Origin: Flavobacteriales bacterium
Lineage (GTDB): Bacteria; Bacteroidota; Bacteroidia; Flavobacteriales_D; Crocinitomicaceae
Length of the DNA: 5,798 bases
Direction: 5' to 3'
Assembly (NCBI GenBank): GCA_947461185.1
Contig: CANHJY010000134.1
Location: 1-5,798 of the forward strand
Numbering within the stretch: position 1 is the stretch's first letter; each line of letters begins with the position of its first letter. Under the pieces are notes generated by a model. That model was not told the DNA's origin. It did not search any database and was given only the letters and a program-made list of their open reading frames with translations. Of this stretch, positions 1 to 5,798 are shown in pieces. The position numbers were made by a program, and so were the translations under genes.

Positions 1-130
1 CATCTGTATTAAATTTCTTTTTAAGCATTGCACGAAAAACATCTTCAAGTACATGCTGCATAGTTTGCTTGTCTATGCTTTTTAACTCTTTAAACTCTGA
101 GAACGATTCAACTAATTCAAGGCTATTCAT
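1..130 (-). CDS. nusA: Transcription termination/antitermination factor NusA, N-terminal fragment
   Basis: NusA binds RNA polymerase and modulates pausing, intrinsic termination and antitermination in the cytoplasm. Only the first 43 codons are visible; the gene runs off the left edge. The translated start, MNSLELVESFSEFKELKSID, followed by KQTMQHVLEDVFRAMLKKKF, resembles the start of Bacteroidota NusA proteins, where an (I/L)ESFSEFK segment leads into the helical N-terminal domain that contacts RNA polymerase. The ATG at 130-128 lies 6 bases after the rimP stop, so the two genes are almost certainly co-transcribed and perhaps translationally coupled. The bases before the start read ATAGGTAGTA, at best a weak ribosome binding site. 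The order rimP-nusA is conserved across bacteria and supports the call. The S1, KH and acidic C-terminal regions cannot be assessed. Confidence 0.9.
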   Translation of the reverse strand, partial: MNSLELVESFSEFKELKSIDKQTMQHVLEDVFRAMLKKKFNTD

Positions 131-136
131 TACTAC

Positions 137-613
137 CTATTTAAATAATACAACAACTTTTGTTTCTTTTATTTCACTCATTTGGAACGTTAAACATTCC
201 TTAATTTTTTCTTTCTTTTTCTTTCCTTCTATTTTTTCAAGGCGTTCTACCTCTAAAATAATTTTATCGGCCGTTGCTTCAACAAGAATTCCTTCGGTTT
301 TAACACCTTCTTTTGTTACACTTTTTACAGGTCTACCGATGTTTTTTATATACTGGTCCAAAACACGAAAAGGTTTGTCTAAACCAGCAGAAGAAACTTG
401 AATTTCAAAATCTTCTTCTTCGCGATTTAAATTATGTTCAACATTACGTGAAACCGACATGCAATCCTGAATAGAAACATTGCCTCCCATTTTATCCAAT
501 TCAACTGTGATTACATTTGAAGGACTAATTGACAAATCTACTACAAATAAACCGCAGTTTAATTCTTGAATCCTGTCGTTAATGAGCTCTTTTACGCGAT
601 TTTTGTTAATCAT
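137..613 (-). CDS. rimP: Ribosome maturation factor RimP
   Basis: RimP assists maturation of the 30S ribosomal subunit in the cytoplasm. The 158-residue product is close to the usual family length of about 150. The N-terminal alpha/beta domain (about residues 1-84) holds the family signature VSSAGLDKPFR at residues 73-83, a variant of the common VSSPGLDRPL, preceded by the conserved IQDCMSVSR helix at 48-56. The C-terminal SH3-like domain (about 85-158) carries a lysine-rich insertion at 127-139 (KIEGKKKKEKIKE), giving an A-rich purine tract in the mRNA; basic insertions here are common in Bacteroidota RimP. The ATG at 613-611 fits the start of homologues and lies 12 bases after the leader hairpin; no Shine-Dalgarno sequence is seen. 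nusA follows after 6 bases. Expression probably starts at the promoter at 677-705. Confidence 0.95.
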   Translation of the reverse strand: MINKNRVKELINDRIQELNCGLFVVDLSISPSNVITVELDKMGGNVSIQDCMSVSRNVEHNLNREEEDFEIQVSSAGLDKPFRVLDQYIKNIGRPVKSVTKEGVKTEGILVEATADKIILEVERLEKIEGKKKKEKIKECLTFQMSEIKETKVVVLFK

Positions 614-619
614 AACATG

Positions 620-645
620 AAAAAAGAGGGGACTTTCGTCCCCTC
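620..645 (-). terminator. Terminator-like, GNRA-capped hairpin in the rimP leader
   Basis: On the minus strand a perfect 8-bp stem, GAGGGGAC / GTCCCCTC (645-638 and 633-626), encloses a GAAA tetraloop and is followed by six T (625-620). An A-rich stretch before the stem can extend it by A-U pairs past one C/U mismatch. This is the form of a strong intrinsic terminator. It ends only 6 bases before the rimP ATG and lies downstream of the predicted rimP promoter. No minus-strand gene lies just upstream that it could serve, since the neighbour at 782 is divergent. It may therefore act as an attenuator or as a structure affecting translation. On the + strand it is followed by a T-rich stretch, but no + gene precedes it. 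The structure is directly visible; its role is inferred. Confidence 0.65.
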
Positions 646-676
646 GTTCTTTTGTTTTTAAATCATTTTAACAGTG

Positions 677-705
677 CAAATATAAACATTTTTTTGAAAA
701 TCCAA
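677..705 (-). promoter_or_regulatory. Predicted Bacteroidota-type promoter for rimP-nusA
   Basis: Read on the minus strand, TATATTTG (684-677) matches the Bacteroidota -7 consensus TAnnTTTG at all six fixed positions. A TTG (705-703) lies 18 bases upstream, in the place of the -33 element. Transcription would start near 669-672, giving a leader of about 57 bases that includes the terminator-like hairpin. It faces away from the gene at 782. This is a motif match only; in AT-rich DNA chance matches occur, but position and spacing both fit. Confidence 0.6.
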
Positions 706-781
706 CTAATCAAATGAATTTCATCGATGTTAATTCATTTTAAGACGGATTTTTCCCAATTTCGCATTGTAAAAAATAGCT

Positions 782-1357
782 ATGTACTTTGATGTCGATG
801 ACCTGCTTTTAGAGAAAGAGTTATTTACAAAGAAATTTGTTTGTGATTTGAGTGCATGTAAAGGAGCATGCTGTGTTCAGGGGGATGCTGGTGCTCCGCT
901 GACTATGGAGGAAATTGATATGCTAGAAAACGACCTAGAAGAAATCAAGCCTTTTATGTCCCCTGAAGGGGTTGAGGCCATTTCTAAAAAGGGGGTGTTT
1001 TACATGGATATTGAAAATGAACCAGTAACAACATTAGTTAACGGGGGTATTTGTGCTTTTGCAATTCATGATGAGGCAGGAGTTGTTAAATGCGCAATAG
1101 AAAAGGCTAATGAAAACAAAAAGACCAATTTTATCAAACCTATTTCTTGTCATTTGTACCCTATTCGTGTCAAGAAATTACACGATCGCAAGGTATTGGT
1201 GGTTGACAATTGGAAAGTATGTTCGGCTGCATGTACGCTCGGGGAACAGTTAAGTATTCCGGTATACAAGTTTTTAAAAACGCCATTAATCAGAGCTTTT
1301 GGTGAATCCTTTTACAATGATTTGGAAATTGTCGAAAATGAAATAATTAATGATTAA
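782..1357 (+). CDS. DUF3109 family cysteine-rich protein (YkgJ-like putative metal-binding)
   Basis: The 191-residue cytoplasmic-looking protein has no signal peptide or membrane segment. It has nine cysteines: C21, C26, C30, C31, C91, C104, C123, C147 and C151. The N-terminal C-x4-C-x3-CC cluster (within CDLSACKGACC) and the later SCHLYP (122-127) and KVCSAAC (145-151) motifs are typical of the DUF3109 family, related to the YkgJ-type CxxxCC proteins thought to bind zinc or an iron-sulfur cluster. The biochemical role of the family is not established, and none is claimed here. The ATG at 782 is preceded by an A-rich, Shine-Dalgarno-free stretch, as usual in Bacteroidota, and the protein start MYFDVDDLLL looks natural. 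The gene is divergent from rimP (168 bases between the starts) and convergent with the metalloprotease gene (40 bases between the stops), so it is probably transcribed alone. Confidence 0.88.
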   Translation: MYFDVDDLLLEKELFTKKFVCDLSACKGACCVQGDAGAPLTMEEIDMLENDLEEIKPFMSPEGVEAISKKGVFYMDIENEPVTTLVNGGICAFAIHDEAGVVKCAIEKANENKKTNFIKPISCHLYPIRVKKLHDRKVLVVDNWKVCSAACTLGEQLSIPVYKFLKTPLIRAFGESFYNDLEIVENEIIND

Positions 1358-1360
1358 ATA

Positions 1361-1386
1361 GAGGGCCATCATTGCTGACGGCCCCC
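1361..1386. terminator. Hairpin between convergent genes, probable bidirectional terminator
   Basis: GGGCC (1363-1367) pairs with GGCCC (1380-1384). After an A/C mismatch, TCA (1369-1371) pairs with TGA (1376-1378) around a TTGC loop. The hairpin fills the 40-base gap between two convergent stop codons, the classic place for a shared terminator. T-tracts are weak on both sides: on the + strand an A-run follows, and on the minus strand CTCTATTTAA follows. Termination strength is therefore uncertain, although the position is persuasive. Confidence 0.55.
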
Positions 1387-1397
1387 AAAAAATATAA

Positions 1398-3737
1398 TTA
1401 TTCAACTACCAGTCTTTCCGAAATAGAAAACGCGGAACTGTATAATTTCAAGAAATACATTCCAGAATCATGTTGTGTTAAATCAATAGCTGATTTTAAA
1501 AATTCTGCATCTTTTGAAACAATCATTTTTTCTATTAATCTACCAGCTGCATCAGTTACTTCTAGGTTTAAATCTCCAATAAATGGATGGGTTAGTTCAC
1601 AGTTGAATTGCCCACTAGAAGATGGATTTGGGTAAAGGGAATATTGTACCGCTGTAATTTCTTGTTCTTCACTTTCATTATCTGATCCATCTGTTTTGTA
1701 TGCAGTTGAAGACCTACTAGCGTTAATTGTGTAACAATTTGTGCTCGAAAAAGCGGCATTATAACCGATCACACGCACATAATATGTGGCAACTGGTGCG
1801 TTGTTATAAATAATGGTTTCGTTTGTGGTACCGCTGTTTTCGCTCGAATATAAAAGTGTTCCTGCACTATTGTATAATCTCAAATCATAATCAGCTGGTA
1901 AATTTGTTAATGTAACACGAATATTTCTAGCTGTTGATGCATTAGCGAACTTAAACCAATCAATGTCAGTACTTGTTCCTATTCTTGCCGTATTACTCGT
2001 ATTTACTGTAAGTGATTTGGCTGCCGCGAGTGTATTATTTGACTCAAAATTATCAGTACATGCGGTTAATGTTGTAAAATTAGTACCCGCTATGTAAGCG
2101 CTACTTGATGTTCCACAATTTGTTCTTACTTGCCAATTGTAAATGGTAGAAGAAGATAAACCGGTTAACACATAATTTGTTGTCGTAACGCTAACTGATG
2201 TCCACGTTGAAGTTGTTGATTTTTTATACTGTAAGGTATAATTTGAAGCGCCTGCAACAGCCCCCCAAGAAAGGGTTGCTCCCGAACTTGAAATTGAACT
2301 TGCAATAAGTGATGCAGGTTGATTACATCCGGTTGTTGGGGCAACAAGATTTAAAGAATAATCTTCAACTTCACCATAAGTAAATACTTCACATGGACCT
2401 GTAATAGCGGCATCTTTCATTATCACACGCATTCTAGTAGATCCTGTAATTGCAGTTGTCGGTATCGTAATACTCGTAGTAACAAGTCCAGTGGTGGCTG
2501 GTGAGCTGTAAACTAATTCTCCCGCATCAACGAAATCCAAGTCTCCGTTGTAATCAATATATACATTGAAATATTCAGAATAAGATGTACTCGCAAATCC
2601 TGGCGTTAACGACAAAGTTTGAGTTGTTCCTTTAGTAAGCGTTGCTGTTAATGAAGTAAAATTACCATAACCCGCATTCGATCCTGTTGTGTTATTTATG
2701 GTGCCAATTTGAACCTTGGCAATCCACTCAAAAGAAGTATTTGTACCGTTCGAACTGCAATATTGTGGCGTTGTTGTGCCGCTACCGCAGCCACCAGACG
2801 TTTTTAAGGATTCCCGAGCGCCGCCAGTAACAAAAAGCGCTTGCATTCTTGATTTTTGTCCAGAGCTAAACATGTACATGCATGCATCATCTGTGTAATC
2901 CATATAATTCATGAACATTTCAGCACTTGTTCCACAAGAATTTGTTTTAGGATGACTTGGGCAGCTATAGTTACTCGTGTTATGAACGGGAGTATCTGAA
3001 ACCAAGTCGTTTCCACAGGTGGCGTCACCCCAAATGTGTCTTAGATTTAACCAATGTCCAACTTCGTGGGTAGCAGTTCTTCCTTTATTAAAAGGCGCAG
3101 CAGCAGTTCCTGTGGTTCCAAACGCCGTATAGTTGATAACAACACCATCTGTTGCACTTGCACCGCCAGGAAATTGAGCATAACCCAAGATCCCACCGCT
3201 TATATTACAAACCCATAAATTTAAGTATTGTCCGCTTGGCCAAGCATCACTTCCTCCTTGAGAATTAAACTTCATTGCGTCATTAGTTGAAAAGGACGCA
3301 ACAGTTGTTGATTTTCTAATAATTCCCGAAGTTGCGGCGCCAGTAGGGGAAACTGTAGCTAAACAAAAATTGAATTCACAATCTGCAACTAAATTTGTAA
3401 ATGTTGATGGCGTATTTGTCCAATCTGAGTTGAGCTTCCTGAAATCATTGTTTAAAACCGTTAATTGAGATTGTATTTGTGCGTCACTGACATTTTGCGC
3501 GGCAGTATTATACAATACATGAACTACAACAGGAATATTAATTACAGCCTTTTCCATATTTACTTGTCCCGATGCAATAGCATTGGACGTAAAACTTTCT
3601 ATTTCTTGCAATTGAATGGCATGATTTGGATTGTCTTGAACCAAGCGCTCATGATTTTCCATTGAATGACAAGAACGTTGTCCAAAAGATAAAACGCTTA
3701 TCAAAAGACTGAAATGCGCAATAATTATTTTTTTCAT
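1398..3737 (-). CDS. Secreted M43-family zinc metalloprotease with T9SS sorting domain
   Basis: This is a 779-residue predicted extracellular protease of the pappalysin/cytophagalysin type. Residues 1-19 form a Sec signal peptide (MKKIII, a hydrophobic core, then SFG before Q20). The catalytic domain spans about 65-312: IPVVVHVLYN near 68-77, the zinc motif HEVGHWLNLRH at 224-234 with catalytic E225, and the Met-turn segment NYMDY at 277-281. Then come a GEVED domain (about 335-464, with a DYNGDLDFVDAGE calcium-type loop at 395-407 and GEVEDY at 455-460), a fibronectin III domain (about 472-556), a PPC-like beta domain (about 561-672) and a T9SS type A sorting domain (about 698-779, YPNPSSSG near its start). 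The substrate is unknown. The usual metzincin Gly at position 8 of the zinc motif is Asn231, a variant I recall in M43 relatives. The ATG is fixed by the signal peptide. The gene lies 56 bases downstream of another T9SS cargo gene. Confidence 0.93.
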   Translation of the reverse strand: MKKIIIAHFSLLISVLSFGQRSCHSMENHERLVQDNPNHAIQLQEIESFTSNAIASGQVNMEKAVINIPVVVHVLYNTAAQNVSDAQIQSQLTVLNNDFRKLNSDWTNTPSTFTNLVADCEFNFCLATVSPTGAATSGIIRKSTTVASFSTNDAMKFNSQGGSDAWPSGQYLNLWVCNISGGILGYAQFPGGASATDGVVINYTAFGTTGTAAAPFNKGRTATHEVGHWLNLRHIWGDATCGNDLVSDTPVHNTSNYSCPSHPKTNSCGTSAEMFMNYMDYTDDACMYMFSSGQKSRMQALFVTGGARESLKTSGGCGSGTTTPQYCSSNGTNTSFEWIAKVQIGTINNTTGSNAGYGNFTSLTATLTKGTTQTLSLTPGFASTSYSEYFNVYIDYNGDLDFVDAGELVYSSPATTGLVTTSITIPTTAITGSTRMRVIMKDAAITGPCEVFTYGEVEDYSLNLVAPTTGCNQPASLIASSISSSGATLSWGAVAGASNYTLQYKKSTTSTWTSVSVTTTNYVLTGLSSSTIYNWQVRTNCGTSSSAYIAGTNFTTLTACTDNFESNNTLAAAKSLTVNTSNTARIGTSTDIDWFKFANASTARNIRVTLTNLPADYDLRLYNSAGTLLYSSENSGTTNETIIYNNAPVATYYVRVIGYNAAFSSTNCYTINASRSSTAYKTDGSDNESEEQEITAVQYSLYPNPSSSGQFNCELTHPFIGDLNLEVTDAAGRLIEKMIVSKDAEFLKSAIDLTQHDSGMYFLKLYSSAFSISERLVVE

Positions 3738-3774
3738 AGTATGGTTTTGAGTATAAAATTAAATAAATTGATTT

Positions 3775-3793
3775 TACATACCTTATGTATGTA
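3775..3793. repeat. Short AT-rich inverted repeat between the two T9SS cargo genes
   Basis: TACATAC (3775-3781) and GTATGTA (3787-3793) form a perfect 7-bp inverted repeat with a 5-base loop, directly after the stop codon of the upstream gene. On the minus strand it is followed by AAAATCAATTTATTT, so it lacks an immediate T-tract and the stem is AT-rich. It could be a weak terminator, an mRNA-stabilising end or a protein-binding palindrome. The repeat is seen directly; the function is open. Confidence 0.4.
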
Positions 3794-5798
3794 TTAAAAC
3801 TTTATCATTTTGTTTTCCAGGGTTTTACTGTTGTCTAATATAAGCATGTAAGTATAAATCCCTGCGCTTAAATTATCCGTGTATACCGCTATTTTACCTT
3901 CGCCTCGCTCATCAATTAACATGGAATTTATCAATTTACCTTGATCATTATAAAAATCAAGTTTTGCATGTTTTACTTCTTGTGGTATAAAAAACGGAAT
4001 ATTGGTAAAATCAGAAAAAGGATTCGGTTCATTTTGGCCAAGGAAAGCGGTTTCACCTGACAGTAAAATTTCACTAGTAATTCTATTTTCCAAAATATTT
4101 ACCTGTTGTTGAGAAGCGTTAATTTGACATAAAAAAGGTAAAACATTTGCCAAGCAATTTTCCAAATCAGTAAGCCTTGAGTTCAAATCTGAAACGAGGT
4201 TGGATAAACTATCTATTAAACTTAGGTAGCTTGTGTTTGCATTAGAAATAGAATCAATTGTTGCTTTTTGAATTTGATATCCTTTGATTAAAATTGGTAT
4301 AATCGCTTCATAGTTTAAAGTTTTGTAATCAAACGATGGAACCGTAATATTACCTAAACTATCTAATTGCTGCGGATGTTCTACCATTTTCACAAGATTT
4401 GGAATAATTTGTTCAACCTCTTGAGCGATTAATCCATATTGCAATGTGTTTGGAAAATGCATATATTGAGCATTTCCGGTTTGCAAATAATCGTAAGTTA
4501 CTGGGTTCAAGTTAAGCAGCAATTGGTCAGCGTTTTGAATAGGATTAATATTCGTTTTAAATTGCGCATCAGAAGGAACTGAAGGAGCTCCCGTAATGAT
4601 CGGTCCGGCAAAATAACCCGCCCAGATTTCAGCACCGGTTTGAGTAGAGTTGGCTTCAGCATAAACGCCAATTGTACTTGTACCTTCTTTCGCATAAAAT
4701 GCACCTCCGATATTAGTTTTTGTAGCATTTTCTGCGATGGCATGCACACCGTAATTATTGTCAATTGTTGGACTTTCAGCATAAAATTTACCACCATAAA
4801 TATTTCCGTTGGTATATAATGATGAACTGAATCCGTATACCCCAATGGTGCTTTGTGATCCATCAGCCGCAAATCCCGAAACTCCTGTTACATAATTACC
4901 TCCTGAGCCTCTGCCTACAACTCCAACTGGAACATCTGCATTTTGAGCTATTCCCATAACACCGCTGCGCATTCCAACGCCATATGAAGGGGAAATAGAA
5001 TTTCCAAGTATAGCATTCGATTCACTTTCATTAAACACACTCAGTTTGTGAGGGACGGCTGCTGCGGCCCCGCCAACTTTAATGTTTTCTACTAAACTTG
5101 ATGTTCCTGTTGAGCTAAAAAATATGTTTTTACTATTCATTGGAAGTTCGGTGTCATGTTGAAGCGGATTTGTTCCCCATTCTAATGTGTCGCCATTGAG
5201 GTAAACACCATTTTCGGCGATTAAATTCGTTCCTAAAGAATCGATTGCTATCCATTTAAGAACACCAGAATTGTCTACCATAACTACTTTGTTATCAGAG
5301 GAACTCGAAATATATTGTGCACTAGGCAAATTTCTTAATCTGATATTACCGGCTACATCGATTCTTTGTGTGGGCATATTGGGAAAATTTAAACCTACAC
5401 CTATATTTCCGGTTCCAGAAAACACTACATGCTTGCCTGAAAGCGCAATTTCTCTGTTGTTTTGCAATGGTACCGTCTGAAAGAAATTATACACTTCTCC
5501 AAATTGAACAGCATTATTATTCAATGTACAACCATTATTTGCTGAAATTACAGGTGTTTGAGATGGTAAATTCCCCCATGTTCCGTTGCCTAGCAATACC
5601 TCATTACCGTTTCCACTGAATTCGATTTTTTTGATGGTTAAGTCATTGGGATTTCCATTATCTACACCAACAATTAATGCATCAGGGTTACCTGTTGATA
5701 CATTTCGAATACGTAAATCACCATTTACATCTAATGTTGCTGTTGGATTTGTAGTGGCATTAATTCCAACTTTTCCATTTTGAGGAAGAATTTGTAAA
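3794..5798 (-). CDS. Fibre-like repeat protein with peptidase S74 chaperone domain and T9SS sorting domain, 5' end missing
   Basis: The frame is open to the right edge, so the true start lies outside; 667 residues are visible (numbered here from the edge). Residues 1-258 hold repeats of the form VGIN..P...LDVNGDLRIRN (10-32, 134-156 and a weaker copy near 242-256), common in Bacteroidota tail-fibre-like surface proteins. Residues 317-398 hold GVYG.../GG(K/A)FYA repeats. A peptidase S74 intramolecular chaperone domain spans about 408-508: SDAQFK at 409-414 with S409 and K414 as the candidate autocleavage pair, YGLIAQEVEQIIP at 454-466, and FDYKTLNYEAIIPILI. A coiled coil covers about 509-572, and a T9SS type A sorting domain about 586-667 (NEPNPFSDFTNIPF). 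S74 domains trimerise and fold beta-fibres, often releasing themselves by cleavage. The likely location is the cell surface or outside; the ligand or role is unknown. The metalloprotease gene follows after 56 bases. Confidence 0.9.
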   Translation of the reverse strand, partial: LQILPQNGKVGINATTNPTATLDVNGDLRIRNVSTGNPDALIVGVDNGNPNDLTIKKIEFSGNGNEVLLGNGTWGNLPSQTPVISANNGCTLNNNAVQFGEVYNFFQTVPLQNNREIALSGKHVVFSGTGNIGVGLNFPNMPTQRIDVAGNIRLRNLPSAQYISSSSDNKVVMVDNSGVLKWIAIDSLGTNLIAENGVYLNGDTLEWGTNPLQHDTELPMNSKNIFFSSTGTSSLVENIKVGGAAAAVPHKLSVFNESESNAILGNSISPSYGVGMRSGVMGIAQNADVPVGVVGRGSGGNYVTGVSGFAADGSQSTIGVYGFSSSLYTNGNIYGGKFYAESPTIDNNYGVHAIAENATKTNIGGAFYAKEGTSTIGVYAEANSTQTGAEIWAGYFAGPIITGAPSVPSDAQFKTNINPIQNADQLLLNLNPVTYDYLQTGNAQYMHFPNTLQYGLIAQEVEQIIPNLVKMVEHPQQLDSLGNITVPSFDYKTLNYEAIIPILIKGYQIQKATIDSISNANTSYLSLIDSLSNLVSDLNSRLTDLENCLANVLPFLCQINASQQQVNILENRITSEILLSGETAFLGQNEPNPFSDFTNIPFFIPQEVKHAKLDFYNDQGKLINSMLIDERGEGKIAVYTDNLSAGIYTYMLILDNSKTLENKMIKF
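4604..4852 (-). repeat. Imperfect repeats of about 27-32 residues in the fibre protein
   Basis: Three protein-level copies precede the S74 domain. They begin at IGVYGFSSS, YGVHAIAEN and IGVYAEANS, and each ends in an aromatic block: YGGKFYAES, IGGAFYAKE and WAGYFAGP. The starts are about 32 and 27 residues apart. Such glycine/aromatic repeats suit a trimeric beta-helical or beta-prism shaft, which S74 domains typically help to fold. Earlier, more diverged copies (GVMGIAQNADVPVGVVG and GVSGFAADG) lie just upstream in the protein. Confidence 0.6.

Noticed and set aside
197..238. Homopurine/homopyrimidine tract
   Set aside because: Explained by the lysine/glutamate-rich insertion in RimP coded by AAA and GAA codons; no sign of a separate function.
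69..401. Open frame of 110 codons on the + strand
   Set aside because: It lies antisense to rimP and the nusA start, both strongly supported by homology; the product is low-complexity Ser/Phe-rich with no recognisable domain.
658..666. Tiny upstream reading frame ATG-ATT-TAA in the rimP leader (minus strand)
   Set aside because: A two-codon frame in AT-rich leader sequence is easily due to chance and has no ribosome binding site.
757..764. CAATTTCG as a -7 promoter element for the gene at 782
   Set aside because: Position relative to the ATG is reasonable, but it has two mismatches to TAnnTTTG and no clear TTG at the expected distance; too weak to annotate.
1372..1635. Open frame of 87 codons on the + strand
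   Set aside because: It overlaps the terminator hairpin and is antisense to the T9SS sorting domain of the metalloprotease; nothing in it resembles a protein family.
3754..3761. TAATTTTA (minus strand) as a promoter -7 element for the metalloprotease
   Set aside because: One mismatch to TAnnTTTG at the final G, no TTG in the -33 position, and such matches are frequent in AT-rich DNA. The leader would be only about 10 bases.
4507..4872. Open frame of 121 codons on the minus strand
   Set aside because: It is an out-of-frame shadow inside the S74 fibre gene, whose frame carries clear domain motifs.
5594..5596. TTG codon as a possible start of the S74 fibre gene
   Set aside because: The same frame stays open for 67 more codons to the right edge and encodes a typical LDVNGDLRIRN repeat, so the gene clearly starts outside the window.

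Overview
The window looks like chromosomal DNA from a Bacteroidota bacterium, most likely a flavobacterium-like member of Flavobacteriales. The signs are AT-rich sequence, two proteins ending in type IX secretion system (T9SS) sorting domains, start regions without clear Shine-Dalgarno sites, and a promoter matching the Bacteroidota TTG/TAnnTTTG form. The exact genus cannot be told from this stretch.

Left part (1-781): the beginning of the conserved rimP-nusA operon runs leftward. Only the first 43 codons of nusA are inside the window. rimP is complete and ends 6 bases before nusA. Upstream of rimP is a leader with a good Bacteroidota-type promoter. Between that promoter and the rimP start lies a strong GNRA-capped hairpin followed by six T, which looks like an intrinsic terminator or attenuator.

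Middle left (782-1400): a divergent gene on the + strand encodes a cysteine-rich DUF3109/YkgJ-like protein. It meets the next gene head to head, tail facing tail, across a GC-rich hairpin that probably terminates transcription.

Right part (1398-5798): two leftward genes encode large secreted proteins. The downstream one is an M43-family (cytophagalysin-like) zinc metalloprotease with GEVED, fibronectin III, PPC and T9SS sorting domains. The upstream one, whose 5' end lies outside the window, is a fibre-like repeat protein with a peptidase S74 intramolecular chaperone domain, a coiled coil and a T9SS sorting domain. They are separated by 56 bases. Both should be exported to the cell surface or the medium, but nothing in the sequence shows that they act together.

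I found no RNA genes, insertion sequences, CRISPR arrays or phage genes, and no wholly new system. The points most worth following up are the terminator-like hairpin in the rimP-nusA leader and the placing of a potentially self-cleaving S74 domain upstream of the T9SS sorting signal.
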